A model generated the notes under the pieces. The model searched no databases, was not told where the DNA came from, and saw only the letters and a program-made list of their open reading frames with translations. DNA of 64,000 nt, from the NCBI RefSeq assembly GCF_003063265.1, contig NZ_NERU01000016.1:1-64000 (forward strand), in the 5' to 3' direction. The stretch's first letter is position 1. Every line of letters begins with the position of its first letter. The DNA comes from Limnohabitans sp. WS1 (GTDB lineage: Bacteria; Pseudomonadota; Gammaproteobacteria; Burkholderiales; Burkholderiaceae_C). This document shows positions 36,342 to 44,120 of the stretch, in pieces. The position numbers and the translations under genes were made by a program.

Positions 36342-37007
36342 TCAAATCAAAGCCGCCTGCACCGGCGCATCGGCCAGCCAGTCATCCGCTGGCCAGGCTT
36401 GCAAAAACGCCGCACTCTCGGCTGCACTGGCCTGCAGCCAGTCGTCGTAGCGCTCGGGCGGCAAGATCACCACCGAGCGTTTTTCATCCTGCGGTTTGTG
36501 AAAATTGCGCATGAAAGGGTGTGCATCGGCGTTGATGGTCAGCATGGTGAAGCTGTGCACCGTCTCGCCTGCGGGTGAGCGCCATTGCGCCCACAAACCG
36601 GCCAGGCCCATGGGCTCGCCACGGGCCAAGGTGATGCGGGTGGGCACGGCTTTGCCGCTGCGCCAGTCGGGCTCAAAAATGGCGCTGACCGGGATGATGC
36701 AGTGCTGCGCTCGCCGCCAGGCATCGCGAAAGCTGGGTTTTTCGGCCACGGTTTCGCTGCGGGCGTTGTAGGTGTGGCGGGCCATTTTGTCGTCTTTGGA
36801 CCAGTGGGGGATCAGCCCAAAACTGCCCAGCAGCGCTTCACGCGCAGGCACGGCGTCATCGCCCACATCGGCGTGGGGGTGGCTGCGGATGAAGGTGCTT
36901 TTGTAGCCTGGCCAGACATCGCGCCGCGCCAACTCGCTGGGCAAGTCAACGCCAAAATGCTTTTGAAGCAGGGCCTTGTTGTGGGGGGATTCGTAGTGGG
37001 CACACAT
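36342..37007 (-). CDS. yedK: SRAP/YedK-type abasic-site crosslinking protein
   Basis: The 221-residue protein begins Met-Cys (MCAHYE), the catalytic Cys2 that forms a thiazolidine crosslink with abasic sites in single-stranded DNA. Further SRAP features are MARHTYNARSETV, VSAIFEPDW in place of the usual FYEW/FFEW block, LTINADAHPFM and a C-terminal SVVILPPERYDDWL. The middle block is somewhat divergent from E. coli YedK. It protects abasic sites in ssDNA. The SOS-controlled umuC lies 4 kb away; no LexA box is seen in front of this gene. Confidence 0.88.
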   Translation of the reverse strand: MCAHYESPHNKALLQKHFGVDLPSELARRDVWPGYKSTFIRSHPHADVGDDAVPAREALLGSFGLIPHWSKDDKMARHTYNARSETVAEKPSFRDAWRRAQHCIIPVSAIFEPDWRSGKAVPTRITLARGEPMGLAGLWAQWRSPAGETVHSFTMLTINADAHPFMRNFHKPQDEKRSVVILPPERYDDWLQASAAESAAFLQAWPADDWLADAPVQAALI

Positions 37008-37143
37008 GGGTCAAATGGTCATCGAGCGGTTTCAAGGACGAGCGGCCAACTGCTGCATGTGGGCGATCAGGTTCTGGCGCGAGGGGCTCAGCACCAGACC
37101 ACAAGGCTTCGACAATGAGGGGGGGATTTGGTGCGGCCAGGCT

Positions 37144-37671
37144 CTATCGCGGCGAGGGCGCCGCTCCTACAAGAGAGCGGCTGGAACGGACTGTGGCCGC
37201 CACCCAAAGGCCCAACAGCGCAAACACCACAAAGGCCACAAACGACCAGTTGGCGATGGAGCCACCCAAAAAGGTCCAGTCGATCTTGGTGCAGTCGCCG
37301 CTGCCTTTGAAGATCATGGGAATGGCGCGGTTAATGGGGAAGTTTTCGACCATGCCGTAAAAGTCACGGCCACAGCTGACGACTTCAGGGGGGTACCACT
37401 GCAGCCAGCTTTGGCGGGCAGCCGTGAAGGCACCAAAACCCGCCACCAGCGCCAGCAACACACTTGACACCACAAGCCCCCAGCCGCGCAAACGCCAGCC
37501 GACAGCCCCCAACACCACCACACCGATCAGGGCATAACGCTGCACGATGCACATGGGGCAAGGGTTCAGGCCCACAACATGCTGCAAATACAGACCAAAT
37601 GCCAGCATGCCGATGCCCGACAAGGCGATCAGGGCCAGCCAACGTGGGGGGGTGATGTTGTTCATGTTCAT
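37144..37671 (-). CDS. dsbB: disulfide bond formation protein B, with REP-encoded C-terminus
   Basis: The 175-residue protein starts at MNMNNITPPRW; an in-frame ATG at 37704 is possible. It has four hydrophobic segments and the two DsbB cysteine pairs: NPCPMC in the first periplasmic loop, and SCGRDF with GSGDC in the second. DsbB reoxidises DsbA and passes electrons to quinone. The last eight codons (VGAAPSPR) and the TAG stop are made by a family A REP element (37146-37170), so the original C-terminus has been replaced. The change lies after the last helix and probably leaves function intact. Confidence 0.92.
   Translation of the reverse strand: MNMNNITPPRWLALIALSGIGMLAFGLYLQHVVGLNPCPMCIVQRYALIGVVVLGAVGWRLRGWGLVVSSVLLALVAGFGAFTAARQSWLQWYPPEVVSCGRDFYGMVENFPINRAIPMIFKGSGDCTKIDWTFLGGSIANWSFVAFVVFALLGLWVAATVRSSRSLVGAAPSPR
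37146..37170 (-). repeat. REP element (family A) forming the end of dsbB
   Basis: Read on the minus strand it has a GTAGGAGC head, stem GCGGCG, loop CCCT, stem CGCCGC and a GAT end. The head begins in frame 1 of dsbB, and the final T plus the next two bases make the TAG stop. Confidence 0.92.
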
Positions 37672-37788
37672 GGGCAAGGGGGTTACAAAAGCGAACGGGC
37701 GCATTGTGCGCCCGTGGGGTGACTGGCTGGGTGAAGCCGATCACATGGCCCCAGCCCCATCAGGCATTGCAGGGCCAAGCGCGACGCA

Positions 37789-38565
37789 TCAAGCTTCAGC
37801 AAAAGCCCGCTCAATCACAAAGGCACCCGGTGTGCTGGTGTTGCCTTCCTTCAGGCCGCGTTCTTCGCAGATGCGTTTCAAGTCGCGCAGCATTTCGGGG
37901 GAGCCGCAGATCATGACGCGGTCGGTCTCGGGGTTGAGCGGGGGCAGGCCCAGGTCGGCAAAGAGTTTGCCGTTTTCCATCAACTCGGTCACCCGGCCCT
38001 GGTTTTTATAGGGCTCGCGGGTCACGGTGGGGTAGTACAGCAACTGCTTTGTCACCATCTCGCCCAGAAACTCGTTGGCTGGCAGTTCTTGGGTGATGTA
38101 GTCGTGGTAAGCCAGTTCATTGACTTGGCGAACACCGTGCACCAGGATGACTTTTTCGAAACGCTCGTAGGTTTCGGGGTCGCGGATGATGCTCATGAAC
38201 GGGGCCAAGCCCGTGCCGGTGCCCATGAGGTACAGGTTTTTGCCAGGCAGCAGGTAGTCGCACAGCAAGGTGCCTGTGGGCTTGCGGCCCACGACGATGG
38301 TGTCGCCCACCTGGATGTGTTGTAACTTGGAGGTCAGCGGGCCATCGGGCACCTTGATGCTCAAAAATTCGAGGTGTTCTTCGTAGTTGGCGCTGGCAAT
38401 CGAATAGGCACGCAGCAGCGGTTTGCCGCTTTCCTGGCGCAGGCCAATCATGGTGAAATGGCCGTTCGAAAAACGCAGGGCCTGATCGCGGGTGGTGGTG
38501 AAGCTGAACAAGCGGTCTGTCCAGTGGTGAACGCTCAAAACGCGTTCTTCGAGAAATGCACTCAT
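37789..38565 (-). CDS. fpr: ferredoxin/flavodoxin--NADP+ reductase
   Basis: The 258-residue flavoprotein has the FNR signatures LRAYSIAS (FAD), GTGTGLAPFMSIIRD (NADP), MICGSPEMLRD and a C-terminal AFVIERAFAE. It matches the bacterial Fpr subclass, which shuttles electrons between NADPH and ferredoxin or flavodoxin in oxidative stress and Fe-S assembly. A second, unrelated ferredoxin reductase of the thioredoxin-reductase type lies at 50613, beside fdxA. Confidence 0.94.
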   Translation of the reverse strand: MSAFLEERVLSVHHWTDRLFSFTTTRDQALRFSNGHFTMIGLRQESGKPLLRAYSIASANYEEHLEFLSIKVPDGPLTSKLQHIQVGDTIVVGRKPTGTLLCDYLLPGKNLYLMGTGTGLAPFMSIIRDPETYERFEKVILVHGVRQVNELAYHDYITQELPANEFLGEMVTKQLLYYPTVTREPYKNQGRVTELMENGKLFADLGLPPLNPETDRVMICGSPEMLRDLKRICEERGLKEGNTSTPGAFVIERAFAEA

Positions 38566-38778
38566 TTGATTTGTGTTGGTTTGGGTTGGGGCCAGAGCCC
38601 CAATGCCGCTGAGGGATGCTGAAAGCTTGCTACAGTTGCGGCCTGCAAGAACACGAAGATGGCGCGGCCGCTGGGCAACAACGCGTATTTTCGTGCGATT
38701 CGTTCACAACTGGAAATACTGAAATTTTATATCCGTATAACCAGCGCTTCTTAAGATACATCAAGGCTCGACAACACC

Positions 38779-39051
38779 ATGGCACGCACCGTTCAATGCA
38801 TCAAACTCGGCAAAGAAGCCGAAGGTCTGGATTTTCCGCCCTACCCCGGCGATTTGGGCAAACGCATTTGGGAAGGCGTGAGCAAACAAGCCTGGGCCGA
38901 CTGGCTCAAGCACCAGACCATGCTGGTCAATGAAAACCGCCTGAACCTGGCCGATTTACGAGCCCGCCAATACTTGGCCCGCCAAATGGAAAACCATTTC
39001 TTTGGTGCGGGTGCCGATGCCGCGCAAGGCTACGTGCCCCCTGCAGCCTGA
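38779..39051 (+). CDS. yggX: Fe(2+)-trafficking / oxidative damage protection protein YggX
   Basis: The 90-residue protein has the family start [20 protein letters not shown], then [19 protein letters not shown] and a central [14 protein letters not shown]. YggX protects labile Fe-S clusters from oxidation and is linked to iron handling. Length equals the E. coli protein (91). It is transcribed just before the mnmC-like gene and is divergent from fpr; the 213 bp between them hold a GTATAA-type promoter region. Confidence 0.96.
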   Translation: MARTVQCIKLGKEAEGLDFPPYPGDLGKRIWEGVSKQAWADWLKHQTMLVNENRLNLADLRARQYLARQMENHFFGAGADAAQGYVPPAA

Positions 39052-39089
39052 GCCCGAACCTGAACGCGCCAGCCCGGCAGCACTGGCAT

Positions 39090-40763
39090 GTGCTGCAAAC
39101 CGGGTTTGACCAAGGCCAGCATTTTTTGGCCACTTGGGCCTCTTGGGCCTCTTGGGCCACCTCGGCAAGCTCGGCCAGTTCGCAGCGCGACCCTCACCGC
39201 CCTCGCCACTTGTTTTTCACGGTGGTGACCGATCAGCCTTTGCCGACTCGGTCGGCCTTGCAAGCTTGGCCGGTAGAGCCTGCACTGCAAACCTTCAAGG
39301 ACGAGTGGCTGGCTGCTTGGCACGGCATGTCACCGGGCACCCACCGCCTGGTTTTGGGGGGTGGGCACGTCCACTTGACCGTGCATGCAGGGCCTGCCGA
39401 CAAGCTTGGCCGTGAACTCGATGTGCCTGCCGACCAAGTGCTGATGGGCGCTGAACACCTGACCCCGGCCTGGGCCAAACCCACCGAACACCCGTTTTAC
39501 AACACCCGCCGCAGCCGACAACACCTGAGGCAGGCCAAGCCGCCCACCCGCCGTGAGGTGGTGGTCATTGGCGCTGGCTTGTCAGGCTCGGCCGTGGCGC
39601 ACAGCCTGGCCCTGAGGGGGTGGCAGGTCACGGTGATTGAGCAAGGCACGGGTGTGGGTGCCGGTGCGTCTGGCTTGCCCGTGGGACTGGCCGCCCCCCA
39701 TGTTTCACCCGATGACAGCGTGTTGTCGCGCATCACCCGCGCGGGTGTGCGGGCCACCTTGCAACGAGCGCAAACACTGCTGACTGCCGACACCGATTGG
39801 GCCCCCACGGGCGTGTTGGAGCACCGTGTGGAGGGCAAACGCAGTCTGCCCACCGGACCCGCCTGGCCCGACAGCGCCCACGAATGGAGCACCCCTGCCA
39901 GCGCCGAACTCATCGCCGCTGCAGGCTTGCCGCCCGGCTCACCCGCACTGTGGCATGGCCTGGCTGGCTGGATCAGGCCGCGACAACTGGTGAGCGCCCA
40001 ATTGCAAACACCCGGCATTCGGGTCATGTGGGGGCAAACAGCGGCCCGCGTGCAAATTGGCCCAGGCCACACCGAAGACGGCGAAACAACATGGCAAGTG
40101 CTGGACCCACAAGGCCAAGAGCTGGCCCGTGCCAGCCTGGTGGTTTTGGCCAGCGCCTATGACACCCACCCCCTGCTGCAAGCCCTGTGCGCCGATGGCG
40201 AAAAACCGCCTGTCCCACTGAACCCCTTGCGCGGGCAAATCAGTGCGGGAGAGATGCAGGCGCTGTCGGCTTCGCAACATGCGCAACTGCCGCCTTTTCC
40301 GGTCAATGGCCACGGCAGCTTCATCAGCGGCGTGCCCACACTCACCGGGCAAGCCGGCTGGTTCATCGGCTCGACCTTCGAGCGCCAATGCGTCAAGGCC
40401 CCGGTGCGAGAAGAAGACAACGCCGCCAACCAGCAGCGTTTGTCCACCTTGTTGCCACATCTGGGGGCCAGCCTGCAAGACCAGTTTGCACCCGGGCAGG
40501 TGCAGGGCTGGGCAGGTTTGCGCTGCACCTTGCCCGACCGCCTGCCTGCGGTGGGGCCGATCAACCCCCAGCGTTGGCCCGGGCTGTGGATGGTCTCGGG
40601 CATGGGGGCTCGGGGCATCAGCCTGGCCGTCATGGCCGGCGAACTCTGCGCGGCCTGGCTCGAAAACGAACCACTGCCCTTGGCACCCAGTCTGGCCCGG
40701 CACCTGATGGCCGAGCGATTTTCTGTACAAACAGCCCCAGCAGGCTCAAAAAGATCACTTTAG
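39090..40763 (+). CDS. mnmC: MnmC-like tRNA modification enzyme with collapsed methyltransferase domain
   Basis: The 557-residue ORF opens with a GTG at 39090. The C-terminal part (from about residue 155) is a full FAD oxidase: VVVIGAGLSGSAVAHSLALR, GVGAGASGLPVGLAAPH, and SGMGARGISLAVMAGEL, as in MnmC(o), which removes the carboxymethyl group from cmnm5s2U34 in tRNA. The N-terminal methyltransferase domain is only a remnant. LQTGFDQGQHFLATW resembles its SAM motif but with a changed glycine pattern, the first 50 or so residues of normal MnmC are missing, and the LDGFAPAKNP block before the FAD domain is absent. A short Trp/Ala/Ser repeat (ATWASWASWATSAS) interrupts it. Confidence 0.82.
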   Translation: MLQTGFDQGQHFLATWASWASWATSASSASSQRDPHRPRHLFFTVVTDQPLPTRSALQAWPVEPALQTFKDEWLAAWHGMSPGTHRLVLGGGHVHLTVHAGPADKLGRELDVPADQVLMGAEHLTPAWAKPTEHPFYNTRRSRQHLRQAKPPTRREVVVIGAGLSGSAVAHSLALRGWQVTVIEQGTGVGAGASGLPVGLAAPHVSPDDSVLSRITRAGVRATLQRAQTLLTADTDWAPTGVLEHRVEGKRSLPTGPAWPDSAHEWSTPASAELIAAAGLPPGSPALWHGLAGWIRPRQLVSAQLQTPGIRVMWGQTAARVQIGPGHTEDGETTWQVLDPQGQELARASLVVLASAYDTHPLLQALCADGEKPPVPLNPLRGQISAGEMQALSASQHAQLPPFPVNGHGSFISGVPTLTGQAGWFIGSTFERQCVKAPVREEDNAANQQRLSTLLPHLGASLQDQFAPGQVQGWAGLRCTLPDRLPAVGPINPQRWPGLWMVSGMGARGISLAVMAGELCAAWLENEPLPLAPSLARHLMAERFSVQTAPAGSKRSL

Positions 40764-40818
40764 AAATCTTCATGGTGTCTAATCCGCTCACTTCGTATTG
40801 AATTGTTTGCACCGCGCC

Positions 40819-42063
40819 ATGAACTCCTGGACTGCCCCCGCCACCCTCGACCTTGACAGCTTGCCGCACAACGCGGCCCCGTCCGAGCTGACGCGCTTTG
40901 CCCAAGCGGTCACAGACCAAGGCAAAAGCCTGATGGTGGTGCGGTCTTCGTCCGAAGAATTGGACACGCTCAGTGACAACCTTCAATCGCTGTGGCGCAC
41001 CCATGCGCCCATGGTGCTTTTAGAGCACTGCAGCGGTCGCCACAGTGCGGGCTTGTTGGGGCTGGTCAATGCCACACTGGCCGAACGACCCCTGCACCTG
41101 GCCATGCAAACCCAAGACTGCACACCCTTGCAAAAGCTGTGTGTGGTGCGCGATGCAGAGTGTTTGACCGCCTCCGAACTGCTGCTCTTGCAAGGCATCA
41201 TCGACGGATTTCCCGGCTGGCGCCTCGGTTTGGTGTTGTTGTTCAAAACCACGCTGGACACCTCGGAAAAGCTCAGCGCTGTTTTGAATGCGCCCAGCAA
41301 AAACCTGATGATTTGGCAAATGCACAGCCCCGCCGCGCCTGCCGCCGCGCCCCGCCCTGCCCCATCGGGCAAACTGTGGTTGGCGGGCTTGTTGGGCCTG
41401 GCCGTGCTGGCTGCCACCGTGGTCTCGCAACGCCCGGCCACAGCCCCCGCTGCGCCCACATCGCCTGGTTTGGCCCAAACCAGGCCAGCCAGCCCAGACG
41501 CCTCAATCGCCAGTGCCACACCAGAGGCACGCGGCTTGGGTGAAAGCAGCGCCCAAGCGGCTGGAGAAAACCAAGCTGCCCCCTCTATGGCCACACAAGT
41601 GCCATCTGCTGCGGCACCCACAGCCTCATCCACACCCACATCCGCCTCTGCCCCCGAATCCACCAGCGCAGCGCCATCCAGTGCCGCCGTGACCGCCGCC
41701 TCTGAACCCAGCGCCGCGGCCACACCACTGCCCCCTGTGCCCGAGGCAGCGCAGCGCGGTTACCGCTGGCTGGCCGCCATCCCCAAAGACTATTTTCTGA
41801 TCCTGCACGGCAGCCACAGCAGCGCCGCACAAGCCAAACGACAAATCGACGCCAAAGCCGAGTTGGTCAACGCCCGCATGATCATGCTCAAGCCCACCGA
41901 CACAGAAAGCACACGTTTTTGGGTTGTCACTGGGCCGTTTCGCTCACAAGAGCGGGCAGAAAACTTCAGACTCCGTCAAAACCTGCCCGTGTCCACGCTG
42001 ATTTTGGAAGCCGGTGACGTGCTCAAGCGCAGCCGACCAGTGCCCAAAGCCAAAGCAGGCTGA
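40819..42063 (+). CDS. SPOR-domain membrane protein
   Basis: The 414-residue protein starts at MNSWTAPATLD; a TTG at 40798 is an alternative. Residues 1 to about 185 form a cytoplasmic domain without a recognised P-loop. One transmembrane helix (LWLAGLLGLAVLAATVV, about 195-212) leads into a Pro/Ala/Ser/Thr-rich linker of about 110 residues and a C-terminal SPOR-like domain (YFLILHGSHSSAAQAKRQI and STRFWVVTGPFRSQERAENF). SPOR domains bind denuded septal peptidoglycan. The layout recalls DamX-type division proteins, though the first domain lacks the AAA motifs. It starts 55 bp after the mnmC-like gene. Confidence 0.72.
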   Translation: MNSWTAPATLDLDSLPHNAAPSELTRFAQAVTDQGKSLMVVRSSSEELDTLSDNLQSLWRTHAPMVLLEHCSGRHSAGLLGLVNATLAERPLHLAMQTQDCTPLQKLCVVRDAECLTASELLLLQGIIDGFPGWRLGLVLLFKTTLDTSEKLSAVLNAPSKNLMIWQMHSPAAPAAAPRPAPSGKLWLAGLLGLAVLAATVVSQRPATAPAAPTSPGLAQTRPASPDASIASATPEARGLGESSAQAAGENQAAPSMATQVPSAAAPTASSTPTSASAPESTSAAPSSAAVTAASEPSAAATPLPPVPEAAQRGYRWLAAIPKDYFLILHGSHSSAAQAKRQIDAKAELVNARMIMLKPTDTESTRFWVVTGPFRSQERAENFRLRQNLPVSTLILEAGDVLKRSRPVPKAKAG

Positions 42064-42068
42064 AGCCC

Positions 42069-42230
42069 TTACTTCATCGCTTGCGCCGGGCGGCAAGCCT
42101 TCAAACAGGCATCGCTTGCTTGCTCGTTTTTGCCATCGGCATAAGGCCACTGCACCAAGGTGACTTTGCCGCCGCGTGGGTAAAGCTTGCCCACATAGGC
42201 CTCTACCAAGCAAGCAAAAAGGACTGTCAT
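42069..42230 (-). CDS. possible 53-residue ORF of unknown function
   Basis: This short ORF starts at MTVLFACLVEAYVGKLYP and ends QASDACLKACRPAQAMK. It occupies the otherwise empty gap between the SPOR gene and the EamA gene. It contains two cysteines near the end and no recognised domain, and the start has no convincing ribosome binding site. It may be a fragment of a longer gene; I cannot identify the family. Confidence 0.25.
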   Translation of the reverse strand: MTVLFACLVEAYVGKLYPRGGKVTLVQWPYADGKNEQASDACLKACRPAQAMK

Positions 42231-42335
42231 TGCCGTCCATGAGCCTCTCGCTGATGGCACATAGAACCAGCGGGGTGCGCGCATCAAAAAAACGAGGCCA
42301 TGCTCAGCAAAGCCCCCGCTGATAATGGACTGACC

Positions 42336-43223
42336 ATGAACGGACGCCAATTCACCCAACTTGTTCTTTTGTCCGCCGTTTGGGGCGGCTCGTTTCCGCT
42401 CATCCGCGTGGCCGCCCCGGCTTTTGGCCCCATCACCATGGCTTGTCTGCGTTGCGCCCTGGCGGCGCTGGTGCTCAGCGCCATCATGCGCTGGACGCGC
42501 CAGGCCTGGCCGGCACGCCAACACTGGCGCTCGCTCACCGGGCTGGGTATCTTGACCTTGGTGGTGCCCTTTGTCTTGTACAACTGGGCCGGTCTGATCT
42601 TGCCGGCCGGGTATTCGGCTGTGCTCAACGCCACCGCCCCCATGTTTGGGGTCTTGGCCGGGGTCATGCTGGCCCAAGAACGGTTCACCCCCAGCAAACT
42701 GCTGGGCTGTGGCATCGGTCTGCTGGGCGTGACGCTGTTGCTGGGCTTGGGGCCCGTGAACCCGAACCTGAAAGTGCTGCTGGCCACCTTGGCCTGCGTG
42801 GTGGCCGCTGGCTGTTATGGCTTTGGGGCCATCTTCATGAAGCGAGCCACCCTGGCCCACCATGCGCTGCCCGCCTCAGCGGTGGTGCACCTGACCAGCG
42901 CTCTGGTGCTGGTGCCCGCAGCGGCTGCCACCGCCCCCAGCCAAGCGGTGGGCCTGCCCGCGCTGCTGGCTTTGTTGGTGCTGGGCGCAGTCACCTCGGG
43001 CTTCACTTACTGGATCAGCATGCGCCTGATGCGGGACATCCCGGCCAGCGCTTCCACCTCGTCGGCTTTTTTGATTCCCCTTTTTGGCGTGACCTGGGGG
43101 GCCCTGTTTTTGGACGAACCCCTCACACCCGGCCTGCTGCCAGGTGTGCTGCTCATCTTGATCGCTTCGGCATTGCTCACCGGATTCAACCCCTTTCGAA
43201 CCTTTCAACGCAGCAAGCACTGA
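42336..43223 (+). CDS. EamA/DMT-family transporter
   Basis: The 295-residue protein starts at MNGRQFTQLVLLSAVWGGSF, a textbook EamA opening. Ten hydrophobic helices form two repeats, with AGYSAVLNATAPMFGVLAG and ASTSSAFLIPLFGVTWGALF at the ends of each. Members export amino acids and related metabolites; the substrate is unknown. It is separate in sequence from the EamA protein at 15439. A 93-bp AT-rich gap follows, before the sulfur cluster. Confidence 0.88.
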   Translation: MNGRQFTQLVLLSAVWGGSFPLIRVAAPAFGPITMACLRCALAALVLSAIMRWTRQAWPARQHWRSLTGLGILTLVVPFVLYNWAGLILPAGYSAVLNATAPMFGVLAGVMLAQERFTPSKLLGCGIGLLGVTLLLGLGPVNPNLKVLLATLACVVAAGCYGFGAIFMKRATLAHHALPASAVVHLTSALVLVPAAAATAPSQAVGLPALLALLVLGAVTSGFTYWISMRLMRDIPASASTSSAFLIPLFGVTWGALFLDEPLTPGLLPGVLLILIASALLTGFNPFRTFQRSKH

Positions 43224-43316
43224 GCCAGGGTCCAACATCCTCTTATAAGCCTCAAGAATATATACCCAACTAAAAAATCGTTTGTTTAGGCATAAAGACG
43301 CCTTAAAGTCGCCCCC

Positions 43317-44108
43317 ATGGTTGATTTGGCTTATGTCTTTGCAGGTTTCTTCGTAGGCACCATCGTGGGCCTGACGGGGGTGGGCGGTGGGTCCTTGATG
43401 ACGCCGCTCTTGATCTTTTTCTTTGGCGTCAAGCCCTACATGGCGGTCGGCACCGACTTGCTGTTTGCGGCTTTCACCAAACTGGGCGGCACCATCAGTT
43501 TTGCCCGCCAGCGCATCGTGCCCTGGCGCGTGGTGGGCTTGCTGAGCGCGGGCAGCATTCCGGCCTGCTTGGTGACCCTGGGCTTTTTGCACTGGGTGGG
43601 GCCTGCCGATCCCAAAGTGCAGTCGTTGATGACCACCACTTTGGGTGTGGCCTTGCTGCTGACGGCTGCGGCCATGCTTTACAAAGCTGTGCGTGGCAAG
43701 CAAGTGCCCCGCCACTTGGCCAGTGCGGACGAAGCCCATGCGAGCACCCCACGCCACTGGAGCCTGCCGGTGGTGTTCGGCGCCCTGATTGGCACCTTGG
43801 TCACCCTCACCTCGGTCGGCGCGGGTGCCATTGGCGTCACAGTTTTGCTCTTGCTTTACCCCATGCTGCCCCTGCCGCGCATCGTGGCCGCCGACATCGC
43901 TTATGCCGTGCCGCTCACGCTGGTGGCGGGGCTGGGCCATGCCTCATTGGGGTCTGTCGACTGGCCTTTGCTGGCCAAGCTGCTGGCGGGCTCACTCCCT
44001 GGCATCTGGCTGGGCTCGCGCCTGACCCACCACACGCCCGATCGCGTGATCCGTTCCTTGCTTTCCGTCTTGCTGGCTTGGGCTGGCACCAAACTCGTTT
44101 TGATCTGA
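43317..44108 (+). CDS. TauE/SafE-family sulfite exporter-like permease
   Basis: The 263-residue membrane protein has the DUF81/TauE features: VGLTGVGGGSLMTPLLIFFFG in the first repeat and TLTSVGAGAIGVTVLLLLYP in the second, with about eight hydrophobic helices. Family members move sulfite, sulfonates or related anions. It lies 12 bp before cysI and is the first gene of the sulfate assimilation cluster, so export of excess sulfite or transport of a sulfur anion is likely. The AT-rich 43245-43300 stretch upstream is the probable promoter region; no CysB site can be called with confidence. Confidence 0.85.
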   Translation: MVDLAYVFAGFFVGTIVGLTGVGGGSLMTPLLIFFFGVKPYMAVGTDLLFAAFTKLGGTISFARQRIVPWRVVGLLSAGSIPACLVTLGFLHWVGPADPKVQSLMTTTLGVALLLTAAAMLYKAVRGKQVPRHLASADEAHASTPRHWSLPVVFGALIGTLVTLTSVGAGAIGVTVLLLLYPMLPLPRIVAADIAYAVPLTLVAGLGHASLGSVDWPLLAKLLAGSLPGIWLGSRLTHHTPDRVIRSLLSVLLAWAGTKLVLI

Positions 44109-44120
44109 AGAAGAACCCTC

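Noticed and set aside
43224..43316. CysB-binding site before the sulfur cluster
   Set aside because: The region is AT-rich as CysB sites are, but the motif is too loose to call by eye.
42876..43940. 354-codon minus-strand frame opposite EamA and TauE
   Set aside because: It spans two real genes and their gap, has no motif and a Gln/His-rich composition.
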